Both the position numbers and the translations under genes were made by a program. The notes beneath the pieces were generated by a model. That model had not been told where the DNA came from, did not search any database, and saw nothing but the letters and a program-made list of their open reading frames with translations. Shown piece after piece: positions 56,556-64,000 of a stretch of DNA of 64,000 nucleotides. This stretch comes from Agrobacterium tumefaciens (GTDB taxonomy: Bacteria; Pseudomonadota; Alphaproteobacteria; Rhizobiales; Rhizobiaceae): the NCBI GenBank assembly GCA_017744915.1, contig JAGIAH010000009.1, positions 124,001-188,000 on the forward strand, read 5' to 3'. Every line of letters starts with the position of its first letter. Position 1 is the first letter of the stretch.

Positions 56556-58154
56556 ATGAGCGATATCTTCTCCCACGCCGCATTGAGCAATCTTGCCGAA
56601 TTTTCGGTGTCCGAACTGTCGGGTTCCATTAAGCGCACGGTGGAGACGGCTTTCGAGCAGGTGCGGGTGCGCGGCGAGATTTCCGGCTATCGTGGCCCGC
56701 ATTCTTCCGGCCACGCCTATTTCTCGCTGAAGGATGATCGCGCCCGTATCGACGCGGTGATTTGGAAAGGCACCTTCTCTCGCCTGAAGTTCCGCCCGGA
56801 AGAGGGCATGGAAGTGATCGCGACGGGCAAGATCACCACTTTTCCCGGTTCCTCGAAATACCAGATCGTCATCGAAAGCCTTGAGCCTGCCGGTGCCGGC
56901 GCGCTGATGGCGCTTCTGGAAGACCGTCGCCGGCGGCTGGCGGCGGAAGGGCTGTTTGATGCGGCCCGCAAGCGCCCCCTGCCATTCATGCCGCGTGTCA
57001 TCGGCGTCGTCACCTCGCCCACGGGTGCGGTCATTCGCGATATTCTTCACCGTATCTCGGATCGGTTTCCGGTCCACGTCGTCGTCTGGCCAGTCAAGGT
57101 GCAGGGCGAAGGCTCGGGCGAGGAGGTGGCGAACGCCATCCGGGGTTTCAACGCGCTCAAGCCCGGCGGTGAAATCGCGCGTCCAGATGTGCTGATCGTC
57201 GCGCGCGGCGGCGGCAGCCTCGAAGACCTCTGGAGCTTCAACGACGAGATCGTCGTGCGCGCCGCAGCCGAAAGCGAAATCCCGCTGATTTCCGCCGTCG
57301 GGCACGAGACCGATACGACATTGATCGATTATGCCGCCGATGTGCGCGCGCCGACGCCGACAGGCGCTGCCGAAATGGCGGTGCCGGTGCGGGCGGAACT
57401 CGAAGCACAGCTTTCAGGTCTTGCTGCCCGCCTTTCCGGTTCGGTCTCGCGGCAGATGGATAACCGCCGACAGGGCGTGCGGGCGCTGGTGCGTGCCCTG
57501 CCGTCACTTGATCAGCTTCTCGCCCTGCCGCGCCGACGTTTCGATGAGGCTGCGAGCGGTCTTGGCCGTGGATTGGAATTGACGACGCTGAACAAGCGCC
57601 GTGCCTTCGAGCGTTCCGCCTCTGGGCTGAGGCCGGAAACCCTGCTGAACGGTCTCAAACACCATAGGCAGCGCATCACCGAACGCATGCACCGGGCCGA
57701 GACCCTGGTGGAGCGCCGTCTGCTGCAGGGCAAAGGCCGGGTTGATTCCTTCGATTCCGCCCTGCGTTCGCTCCCCGCGCGCCTGCTTGGCCAGCTGGAA
57801 CGGCAGAAGGAACGGGTCGTCACCGCGTCGCGCCGGGCCGATACCGCCGTGTTGCACCGCATGGCCCAGAACCGTTCCGGTCTCGCCGCCCATGATCGCA
57901 TCCTGCAATCCCTGTCCTACAAGAACGTGCTGAATCGCGGTTATGCCGTGATCCGTGACGAAGAGAGCCGGCCGCTGACCCGCGCTGCCGCCATCGCCTC
58001 CGGTGCTGTGGTGTCGATGGAGTTTGCCGATGGCCGTGTTTCCGCCATCACGACGGGAGAAGGGACACCTTCTGCGGATGCCGCCGCCGCGCCGAAAAAG
58101 AAGCCGGCAAAACCGGCTTCCTCCGGCCCTGGCAACCAGGGCAGCCTGTTCTGA
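56556..58154 (+). CDS. xseA: Exonuclease VII large subunit
   Basis: The 532-residue protein has an N-terminal OB fold (residues 10-110: [24 protein letters not shown]), the XseA catalytic core ([62 protein letters not shown] in part) and a C-terminal Ala/Lys/Pro-rich tail after 490. With the small subunit XseB (not in this window) it degrades single-stranded DNA. ATG 56556 begins [10 protein letters not shown]. Its stop abuts that of the convergent enolase-superfamily gene. Confidence 0.95.
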   Translation: MSDIFSHAALSNLAEFSVSELSGSIKRTVETAFEQVRVRGEISGYRGPHSSGHAYFSLKDDRARIDAVIWKGTFSRLKFRPEEGMEVIATGKITTFPGSSKYQIVIESLEPAGAGALMALLEDRRRRLAAEGLFDAARKRPLPFMPRVIGVVTSPTGAVIRDILHRISDRFPVHVVVWPVKVQGEGSGEEVANAIRGFNALKPGGEIARPDVLIVARGGGSLEDLWSFNDEIVVRAAAESEIPLISAVGHETDTTLIDYAADVRAPTPTGAAEMAVPVRAELEAQLSGLAARLSGSVSRQMDNRRQGVRALVRALPSLDQLLALPRRRFDEAASGLGRGLELTTLNKRRAFERSASGLRPETLLNGLKHHRQRITERMHRAETLVERRLLQGKGRVDSFDSALRSLPARLLGQLERQKERVVTASRRADTAVLHRMAQNRSGLAAHDRILQSLSYKNVLNRGYAVIRDEESRPLTRAAAIASGAVVSMEFADGRVSAITTGEGTPSADAAAAPKKKPAKPASSGPGNQGSLF

Positions 58155-59357
58155 TCAGATCGACGCCGCATCCGAAAAACGGCGGCTGACGGTGAAGCTC
58201 TTTTCGATATCGGGATGCAGCTCCATGCCAAGGCCGGCGCCCGGTGGCACGGTGATCATACCGTTTTTCACCTCGGGCAAGGCGGTGACGAGATCGCGAT
58301 ACCAGGTCTTGTAGAAGGCGCGCACGCTTTCCTGCACCAGAGCATTCGGCGCGTTGAGCGACAGATGCGTGGAGGCGCAGAGCACCACGGGGCCGGTGCA
58401 ATCATGCGGCGCGACCGGCAGATACCAGGCTTCCGCCATGGAGGCGATCTTGCGTGCTTCCGAAAGGCCGCCGCACCAGCTGATGTCGAGCATCACCACG
58501 CCGGCCGCACCCGTTTCCAGCAGATCGCGGAAGGCCCAGCGTGAGCCGAGCGTCTCCGATGCGGAAATCGGAGCGGGCGACACGGCGGCATAACGCGTCA
58601 GGCTGGAAAGGCTGTCCATCTTGATCGGGTCTTCATGCCAGAAGGTCTGGTAAGGGGTGAGCGCCTTGGCAATCTGCATGGCGGGCAGAAGCTGCCACAT
58701 GGAGTGAAACTCCACCATGATATCCATCTTGTCGCCCACCGCCTTGCGGATCTTTTCGAAAGGCTCGAGCGCGCTTTTCAGGTCCGGCATCGAGATATAT
58801 TGACCGCGCGTCTTTTCCGCCGCCGCATCGAAAGGCCATATCTTCATGGCGGTGATGCCGTCTTCGAGCAGCGAATGGGCAAGCTCGTCGGCCCGATGCA
58901 GGAAGCCGTTCAGATCGTCATAGTCCTTGCCGTCGGAGAGGCCATAATTGGCCGTCTGCTGGCCGGTCGCCTTCTTGATATATTCGGTGCCGGCGCAGGT
59001 GTTGTAGGTGCGAATTTCCTTGCGGCTGAAGCCGCCGAGAAGCTGGGCTATGGGCTGGTTGGTGGCCTTGCCGAAAATATCCCACAGCGCGATATCGAAG
59101 GCGGAATTGCCGCGCACTTCCGCGCCCGACGAGCGGAAACCGAGATAACCGACGAGGTCCTGCGCCAGAAGATCGATCTGCAGTGGATCGCGGCCGATCA
59201 CGCGAGGGGCGATATATTCGTGCACATAGGTCTCCACCGTCTCCGCTCCGAAGAAGGTTTCGCCGAGCCCGGTAATGCCCTCATCCGTATGGACCAGAAC
59301 CCAGAGCAAGTTCGTCCGTTCCGCCACACGGACGGTCTCGAGTTTCGTGATTTTCAT
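58155..59357 (-). CDS. Mandelate racemase/muconate lactonizing enzyme (enolase superfamily)
   Basis: The 400-residue enzyme has the MR N-terminal cap and a barrel with AMKIWPFDAA, metal-ligand acids in MVEFHSMW, FWHEDPIKMD and SASETLGS, and an Asp-His dyad in VVMLDISWCGG and VAPHDCTGP. It is thus an MR-subgroup acid-sugar dehydratase or epimerase, with substrate unknown. ATG 59357 has GGAGGAG upstream. It follows a GntR/FCD gene by 52 bases, likely its repressor. Confidence 0.87.
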   Translation of the reverse strand: MKITKLETVRVAERTNLLWVLVHTDEGITGLGETFFGAETVETYVHEYIAPRVIGRDPLQIDLLAQDLVGYLGFRSSGAEVRGNSAFDIALWDIFGKATNQPIAQLLGGFSRKEIRTYNTCAGTEYIKKATGQQTANYGLSDGKDYDDLNGFLHRADELAHSLLEDGITAMKIWPFDAAAEKTRGQYISMPDLKSALEPFEKIRKAVGDKMDIMVEFHSMWQLLPAMQIAKALTPYQTFWHEDPIKMDSLSSLTRYAAVSPAPISASETLGSRWAFRDLLETGAAGVVMLDISWCGGLSEARKIASMAEAWYLPVAPHDCTGPVVLCASTHLSLNAPNALVQESVRAFYKTWYRDLVTALPEVKNGMITVPPGAGLGMELHPDIEKSFTVSRRFSDAASI

Positions 59358-59409
59358 GGTATCTCCTCCAGAGGCAGTCAGTTTTCCATCTGGGACTGCG
59401 TTGAAAAAA

Positions 59410-60117
59410 TCAGGCGATGCCAGCTGCCAGAAGCGCGTGCACGCTTTCATCGAAGTGGCGCGCCATCAGCGTTGAGGCGGTTTGCGGGTCGCCTGCGGCA
59501 ATGGCCTGTCCGATGGCGATGTGCAGTTCACACGCGGCAAGGCGCTGCGCATCAGAGGTGCGGCTTTTCCAGCCGATCGGCCAGGTCTGGCGTGTCACAT
59601 TCTGGAAAGCACCGAGAATGAGTTCGAAAACCGGGTTCTTGGAGGCTCTGGCAACAGCAAGGTGAAAGGCAAGGTCGTGTTCCATCACCTTGTCATTGTC
59701 GCTGAAATCCCGCTCCATATTGTTCGCGTGGTCGAGGATGGTGAGCGCTTCCGCATCCGCGCGCCTCAGCGCCGCGAGTGTCACGGTTCTGACTTCGATG
59801 GTGCGGCGCACGTCGTAAATCTGCTGGATGTTGATCTGCTCGGTGTGAATGCCATGTTCGAACATCAGCGACATCGCGCCATGATCCAGCGTCGCCACGG
59901 TGGCGCGCTTGCCGGCGCTGACATCGATCAGCCGCATGGCGGAAAGCGACCGGAAAGCCTCGCGAACGACAGTGCGCGAGACGCCGAGCTGTTGCGAAAG
60001 CGAAAGTTCGCTCGGCAGCTTGGCGCCGGGGGCAAGTTCATTTTCGCGGATATGGCGGGTGATCGCGCCGATCGTGCTGCTGACGAGGCCGGACTCATGC
60101 GAAATGGCGTTATACAT
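59410..60117 (-). CDS. GntR-family regulator (FCD/FadR subgroup)
   Basis: The 235-residue protein has a GntR winged helix (residues 10-75: LPSELSLSQQLGVSRTVVREAFRSL) and an FCD ligand domain with the metal-binding His pattern (DLAFHLAVARAS; CELHIAIGQAIAAGD). It precedes the enolase-superfamily gene in the same operon and has a matching operator just upstream, so it likely senses the sugar acid and represses both. Confidence 0.9.
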   Translation of the reverse strand: MYNAISHESGLVSSTIGAITRHIRENELAPGAKLPSELSLSQQLGVSRTVVREAFRSLSAMRLIDVSAGKRATVATLDHGAMSLMFEHGIHTEQINIQQIYDVRRTIEVRTVTLAALRRADAEALTILDHANNMERDFSDNDKVMEHDLAFHLAVARASKNPVFELILGAFQNVTRQTWPIGWKSRTSDAQRLAACELHIAIGQAIAAGDPQTASTLMARHFDESVHALLAAGIA

Positions 60118-60126
60118 TTTTCCTCC

Positions 60127-60143
60127 AACCTGTAGTACAGGTT
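60127..60143 (-). promoter_or_regulatory. GntR/FadR-type operator
   Basis: AACCTGTAGTACAGGTT is a perfect 17-base palindrome ten bases before the GntR start. Its core TGTAGTACA fits the GT-N3-AC pattern of FadR-subgroup operators. Confidence 0.8.
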
Positions 60144-60225
60144 TATGGAAAATTGCTTACAGGATTATATATGACAAAACAAGCGCCCTTGCCGGCGATT
60201 GCGCTTCTTTCCGTGCGGCCAAGGC

Positions 60226-60711
60226 CTAATCCTTGAAACCCTGCAAAAATCGCTTCAGCAATCCGTTCAGCGCCACGCGCTCCTCTTCGCTGAGATGGGC
60301 GACTAGGCGATGCTGGTTTTCGACGTGTGCGCCGACTGCTTCCTCGACGATGGCAAAGCCCTGTTCTGTCAGCGATATCAAGACGCTGCGCCGGTCCTGC
60401 GGATTGTGAATGCGTTCCACCAGCCCGGCTTTTTCCAGCTGGTCGATCCGGTTTGTCATGGTGCCGGAACTGACCATGGTCATGGCAAGCAGATCGCCGG
60501 GTGAGAGCCGATAGGGTGAGCCCGCGCGACGCAATGTCGCCAGTACGTCGAAAGCCGAGGAGGAGAGGCCGTGTTTCAACAGCACCGCCTCCACCTCGCG
60601 GCCAAGATGTGTGCTGAGCCGGTGCAGCCGCCCGAGCAGCCCCATGGGGGCGACATCGAGATCGGGTCGCTCGCTGCGCCATTGTGCGAGAATATGGTCG
60701 ACGTGGTCCAT
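60226..60711 (-). CDS. pecS: PecS, urate-responsive MarR-family repressor
   Basis: The 161-residue MarR protein has the N-terminal ILAQWRSERPDLDVAPMG helix that marks the urate-binding PecS/HucR group, with the Trp and Arg/Asp of the ligand site. Its winged helix shows LSPGDLLAMTMVSSGTMTNRIDQLEKAGLVERI. PecS from Agrobacterium is known to bind urate and release its own and the pecM promoter. ATG 60711 follows AAGGA; an in-frame ATG 60726 lacks a site. It diverges from pecM over two palindromes. Confidence 0.88.
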   Translation of the reverse strand: MDHVDHILAQWRSERPDLDVAPMGLLGRLHRLSTHLGREVEAVLLKHGLSSSAFDVLATLRRAGSPYRLSPGDLLAMTMVSSGTMTNRIDQLEKAGLVERIHNPQDRRSVLISLTEQGFAIVEEAVGAHVENQHRLVAHLSEEERVALNGLLKRFLQGFKD

Positions 60712-60746
60712 GGGTTCCTTGCTCATCACCAAGGCATAACAATTGA

Positions 60747-60764
60747 TATCTTGACGTCAAGATA
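60747..60764. promoter_or_regulatory. PecS operator, site 1
   Basis: TATCTTGACGTCAAGATA is a perfect 18-base palindrome in the pecS-pecM intergenic region, 36 bases from the pecS start. Confidence 0.8.
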
Positions 60765-60784
60765 AAATCGACTAAGCTGGATTT

Positions 60785-60800
60785 ATCTTGATGTAGAGAT
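60785..60800. promoter_or_regulatory. PecS operator, site 2 (imperfect)
   Basis: ATCTTGATGTAGAGAT repeats the first site with mismatches; centres lie 37 bp apart. It is next to the pecM start. Confidence 0.65.
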
Positions 60801-60807
60801 TCTTGAA

Positions 60808-61671
60808 ATGAAGAAAAATACGACCTATGCCGCCGATGTGCTGGTGACCGCGCTTGCCCCCGCCATCTGGGGAACCACCTATTTCGTCACGACGGAATTT
60901 TTGCCGCAGGGATATCCGCTGCATGTCGCCATGCTGCGCGCCTTGCCGGCCGGTGTCCTGCTGCTACTTCTCGTCCGAAAGCTGCCGCAGGGCATCTGGT
61001 GGCCGCGCAGCTTCATTCTCGGCGCACTGAATTTCTCGTTTTTCTGGGCGATGCTTTTCGTGTCGGCCTATCGGTTGCCGGGCGGTGTCGCGGCAACAGT
61101 GGGCGCGGTGCAACCGCTCATCGTCATTGGTCTGTCGCGGCTGTTTCTCTCAACACCGGTGCGGCCGCTTGCCATCGTCGCCGGTTTCCTCGGCATTGCC
61201 GGCGTTGCGCTTCTGGTGCTGACGCCGGGTGCGGCGCTGGATGGTATCGGCGTTGCCGCAGGCCTTGCCGGTGCCGTCTCCATGGCCTTCGGAACGGTGC
61301 TGACCCGCAAATGGCGCCCGCCGGTCTCGAACCTCACCTTCACAGCCTGGCAATTGACGGCGGGCGGCATTCTTCTTTTGCCGATCGCCCATGTTCTGGA
61401 GCCGGCCTTGCCGGCGCCAACGGCCGCCAATATTCTCGGCATGGCCTATCTCGGCCTTATCGGTGCGGCACTCACTTATCTTCTATGGTTTCGTGGGCTC
61501 GCCCGCATCGAACCTTCCGCGGCGGCATCGCTCGGTTTTTTAAGTCCTGTCGTGGCGACCCTGCTGGGCTGGCTGGCGCTTGGCCAAAGCCTCGCGCCAG
61601 CGCAGATCGCCGGGTTTGTTGCCGTGCTTTTCAGCATCTGGCTCAGTCAGCGCAGCCAGTTGCCGAGGTAG
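60808..61671 (+). CDS. pecM: PecM-like EamA exporter
   Basis: The 287-residue protein has ten membrane helices in two EamA repeats (ALAPAIWGTTYFVTTEFLPQG at the start). PecM of Dickeya exports the blue antioxidant pigment indigoidine. Agrobacterium has pecM without an indigoidine synthase known to me, so its native substrate is open. ATG 60808 follows site 2. It is divergent from pecS and convergent with the M29 aminopeptidase gene, with only four bases between stops. Confidence 0.86.
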   Translation: MKKNTTYAADVLVTALAPAIWGTTYFVTTEFLPQGYPLHVAMLRALPAGVLLLLLVRKLPQGIWWPRSFILGALNFSFFWAMLFVSAYRLPGGVAATVGAVQPLIVIGLSRLFLSTPVRPLAIVAGFLGIAGVALLVLTPGAALDGIGVAAGLAGAVSMAFGTVLTRKWRPPVSNLTFTAWQLTAGGILLLPIAHVLEPALPAPTAANILGMAYLGLIGAALTYLLWFRGLARIEPSAAASLGFLSPVVATLLGWLALGQSLAPAQIAGFVAVLFSIWLSQRSQLPR

Positions 61672-61675
61672 CCCG

Positions 61676-62914
61676 TCAGGCCCATTCACCCTTGCGCATG
61701 ACAGGAACCGTGGAGCCATCCGGCTTCACGCCATCGATATCCACCTTGTTGGAGCCGATCATCCAGTCGATATGGATGAGGCTGGAATTGCCGCCCTGCG
61801 CCTTGATCTGATCCTGCGACAGCGAGGCGCCGTCGAGGAAGCATTTCGAATAGCACTGGCCAAGCGCGATGTGGCACGAGGCGTTTTCATCGAACAGCGT
61901 GTTATAAAACAGGATGCCGCTTGCCGAAATCGGCGAGGAATGCGGCACAAGCGCCACTTCGCCGAGACGCCGCGCGCCTTCATCGGTGTCGAGCACCTTG
62001 TTCAGTACCGCTTCGCCCTTGGAAGCCCTGGCTTCGACGATGCGACCGGCTTCGAACTTCACCTGGATATCATCGATCAGGGTTCCCTGATGCGACAGCG
62101 GCTTGGTGCTGGACACATAACCATCGACGCGCAGCGCATGCGGTGTGGTGAAGACTTCTTCGGTCGGAATATTCGGGTTGCAGGTCACGCCGTTCTTGGC
62201 CGTGGAGGCGCCGCCATGCCATTCGTGGCCATCCGCCAGGCCGATCTTTACGTCGGTGCCGGGGCCGGTGAAATGCAGCGCAGAGAAGCGTTCGCCATTC
62301 AGCCATGCGGAGCGCTTGGCAAGATTGGCATTGTGCTGCGCCCACGCGGCGACGGGATCGGCCACATCCACCCGCGAGGCGGCGAAGATGGCATCCGCGA
62401 GCTTGCGCACCGCTTCATCCTCGGCGAGGCCGGGGAAGACCTGCTTTGCCCAGGAGGGGTTGGGATAAGAAATGATGTTCCAGTTGATGTCGAAGTTGGA
62501 AATCTTCTCCAGCGCCGGCTTATAGGCCGTGGAATTGGCCTTGTTGGCGCGCGCCACCTTGGCGGGGTCCTGCTCAGCCAGCAGCATGGGGTTGTCGCCG
62601 GCAATCGCCAGCCGCGCCGCGCCATTGGCATAGGCCTTCGCCATGCCCTCATAGAGCCAGCCGGAAGCCCGGTCGAAATTCGCGTCGCTGGCGTGGCGGT
62701 AGCGCGAAAGCGTGGTTTCCTCGTCGGAATAGAAAGTGGTGACCAGTCCGCCGCCCGCCATATAGGCATGCTTGGTCAGAAACCGCACCAGCGGCAGGGC
62801 TGCCAGCGGCGCAGTGATCACCAGATCCTGATCCTTCTGCAATTGCAGGCCGACCTTGACGGCGACTTCCGCGAGTTTTTCGAGTTTGACGGGATCGATG
62901 GGGGAAACGGTCAT
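61676..62914 (-). CDS. M29-family metallo-aminopeptidase
   Basis: The 412-residue protein fits the AmpS/PepS/aminopeptidase T group: TAPLAALPLVRFLTKHAYMAGG at the N-terminus and the metal ligands in NIPTEEVFTTP, VPHSSPI, CHIALG and HIDWMIGS. It cleaves N-terminal residues of peptides. ATG 62914 begins MTVSPIDPVK. It is the third gene of the ArsC-YbaK direction, 88 bases after the YbaK gene. Confidence 0.9.
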   Translation of the reverse strand: MTVSPIDPVKLEKLAEVAVKVGLQLQKDQDLVITAPLAALPLVRFLTKHAYMAGGGLVTTFYSDEETTLSRYRHASDANFDRASGWLYEGMAKAYANGAARLAIAGDNPMLLAEQDPAKVARANKANSTAYKPALEKISNFDINWNIISYPNPSWAKQVFPGLAEDEAVRKLADAIFAASRVDVADPVAAWAQHNANLAKRSAWLNGERFSALHFTGPGTDVKIGLADGHEWHGGASTAKNGVTCNPNIPTEEVFTTPHALRVDGYVSSTKPLSHQGTLIDDIQVKFEAGRIVEARASKGEAVLNKVLDTDEGARRLGEVALVPHSSPISASGILFYNTLFDENASCHIALGQCYSKCFLDGASLSQDQIKAQGGNSSLIHIDWMIGSNKVDIDGVKPDGSTVPVMRKGEWA

Positions 62915-63002
62915 GATCTGCCTTCGTCTATTTCAATAGGAGGCGCCGACCATAGCCCATTCCTTCCGAAAGCCAAACGCTTTCAGGAGCGGCCGTTGCA
63001 CC

Positions 63003-63479
63003 TCATTCCGCGACCAGAGGGGCGATAATGGCATTCAGCGCTTTCTGGGCATCACGGGGCGAAAGCCTCACCTGCAAACCACGCTGCCCGCCATTCATGT
63101 AGACGTAGTCATGCGCCATGGCATCGGCTTCAATGGCTGTCGGCACCTGCTTCTTCTGCCCGAAAGGGCTGATGCCGCCGACATGGTAACCGGTCGCCCG
63201 CTCCGCATCGGCGGGTTTCATCATGCTGGCGGATTTGCCGCCAAAGGCGGTGGCAAGCTTCTTCATGCTCACCTCGCGGTCGGAGGGGACAACGACGCAG
63301 ACCGGCTTGCCGTCCAGCTCCGCCATCAGCGTCTTCAGCACCAGATGCGGCGCCTCGCCGATCGCCTCGGCCGCCTGCAGGCCGATGCGGTCGGCATTCG
63401 GGTCATAATCATAGGTGACGGTGGTGAAGGCGACACCGGCCTTCGTCAGCATCTGGGTGGCGCGGGTCGTTTTGGACAT
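63003..63479 (-). CDS. YbaK/EbsC-family Cys-tRNA(Pro) deacylase
   Basis: The 158-residue protein has LVLKTLMAELDGKPV with the catalytic-site Lys and VGGISPFGQKKQ, the GGxSPFG motif of YbaK. It removes cysteine mischarged onto tRNA-Pro. ATG 63479 begins MSKTTRATQM. It lies 12 bases after the ArsC/Spx-like gene. Confidence 0.92.
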   Translation of the reverse strand: MSKTTRATQMLTKAGVAFTTVTYDYDPNADRIGLQAAEAIGEAPHLVLKTLMAELDGKPVCVVVPSDREVSMKKLATAFGGKSASMMKPADAERATGYHVGGISPFGQKKQVPTAIEADAMAHDYVYMNGGQRGLQVRLSPRDAQKALNAIIAPLVAE

Positions 63480-63491
63480 GGCGGGCTGTGC

Positions 63492-63839
63492 TCAGGCAAA
63501 AAGGGTTTGGTAGATTTCCGGCTTGAAGCCGACGGTTATCTTGCCCTTTGCCTCCAGCACCGGACGCTTGATCATCGAGGGCTGCTCCAGCATCAGGCCG
63601 ATGGCCTTTTCGCGGGTAAGATCGGCCTTCTGGCTGTCATCGAGTTTCTTGAAGGTGGTGCCGGCCCGGTTGAGAACCGTCTCCCAGCCCGCGGCATCAC
63701 ACCATGTTTCCAGATGGGCGCGGTCGATACCGGTCGCCTTGTAGTCATGGAAAGAATAATCAACGCTGTTCAATTCCAGCCAGCTTCTGGCCTTCTTCAT
63801 CGTGTCGCAGTTCTTGATGCCGTAAATCGTGACCGTCAT
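63492..63839 (-). CDS. ArsC/Spx-family thioredoxin-fold protein (YffB-like)
   Basis: The 115-residue protein begins MTVTIYGIKNCDTMKKARSWL with the single cysteine of YffB/ArsC-family reductases, and contains EQPSMIKRPVLE, the Arg region of the family. No true arsenate-reductase context (arsR, arsB) is near, so it is probably a glutathione-dependent thiol reductase. First gene of an apparent operon with the YbaK-like gene. Confidence 0.88.
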   Translation of the reverse strand: MTVTIYGIKNCDTMKKARSWLELNSVDYSFHDYKATGIDRAHLETWCDAAGWETVLNRAGTTFKKLDDSQKADLTREKAIGLMLEQPSMIKRPVLEAKGKITVGFKPEIYQTLFA

Positions 63840-63888
63840 GCTGGCGTCTCTCCATCTTTAGGCCTTCCGGCATAACGAAATATCCATC

Positions 63889-64000
63889 TTATTCAAGCTG
63901 CAGCCCAATTTGCCTTGCGACATTTTCGGGAACCTGACGTCTGAGCCATGCAAAATCGATGTGGCTGATATCCAAACGAGCGCGAGCAAAGCTGCATGGC
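63889..64000 (-). CDS. Possible C-terminal end of a gene running off the window
   Basis: An open frame on the minus strand reads ...RLDISHIDFAWLRRQVPENV... and stops at TAA (63891-63889), 49 bases before the ArsC-like start. Composition is compatible with coding DNA, but 36 codons are too few to name a family, and other frames are also partly open. Confidence 0.35.
   Translation of the reverse strand, partial: PCSFARARLDISHIDFAWLRRQVPENVARQIGLQLE

Noticed and set aside
61580..63028. 482-codon open frame on plus strand across the M29 aminopeptidase gene
   Set aside because: Antisense to a well-supported enzyme; Arg/Gly/Ala-rich with no motif.

Overview
This 64 kb window is chromosomal DNA of an alphaproteobacterium of the Rhizobiales and most likely Agrobacterium (tumefaciens/fabrum group). 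The basis is recognition of gene families and order, not a database search: a divergent pecS-pecM pair, mbfA with two Irr-type boxes in its promoter, a complete cpa/tad cluster with a short Flp pilin, orphan TRAP and EamA transporters, and uniformly GC-rich coding sequence. I see no insertion sequence, integrase, phage gene, CRISPR array, rRNA operon or replication origin, so this reads as stable core chromosome with dispersed accessory catabolic and regulatory genes.

Layout. 1-6.2 kb: a DUF898 membrane protein cut by the window start, mmsA with a divergent LysR regulator, an EamA exporter, and a TerC/DUF475 membrane protein behind a structured leader. 6.2-11.2 kb: a MarR-type regulator, an NlpC/P60 peptidase, a small secreted protein, pncB and an M17 aminopeptidase. 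11.3-22 kb: the Tad pilus locus. A TadD-like TPR lipoprotein converges on the nine-gene minus-strand set pilin-cpaA-cpaB-cpaC-cpaD-cpaE-tadA-tadB-tadC, and a stand-alone secretin N-domain protein diverges from the pilin. 22.2-31.4 kb: tRNA-Leu(CAG), then small genes (SelT/W-like, DoxX, class I amidotransferase, YegP-like), a GH25 lysozyme lipoprotein, an EamA/MocR pair, an Rrf2/flavin oxidoreductase pair with repeated operators, and an AraC/DUF2000 pair. 31.4-43.3 kb: lepA, a nitrilase/GNAT operon, an XRE-cupin regulator with a large palindrome over its start codon, hydrolases, a membrane-anchored AraC regulator, a Tat-exported TRAP binding protein, a group III globin, mbfA and a BTLCP peptidase.

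43.4-49.4 kb is the translation block infC-rpmI-rplT, a kinase-fold protein, and pheS-pheT. infC has no ATG, GTG or TTG at its expected start and appears to use AUU. 49.4-56.4 kb holds two aldo/keto reductases, a LysR regulator, a GNAT enzyme, a GlxA-type regulator coupled to an isochorismatase-like hydrolase, a Gfo/Idh/MocA oxidoreductase and two small membrane proteins. 56.5-64 kb holds xseA, an enolase-superfamily sugar-acid enzyme with its GntR regulator, pecS-pecM, an M29 aminopeptidase, a YbaK-type deacylase and an ArsC/Spx-like protein.

A recurring theme is the divergent regulator-target pair with a visible dyad between the genes (mmsA/LysR, EamA/MocR, Rrf2/oxidoreductase, AKR/LysR, pecS/pecM). 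Another is tight tail-to-tail packing, with stop codons that abut or overlap. The strongest leads are the mutually exclusive structures in the terC leader, the palindrome over the XRE-cupin start codon, the Rrf2 direct repeats, the AUU start of infC, the terminator placed between pilin and the rest of the cpa operon, and a possible small RNA near 6.4 kb.
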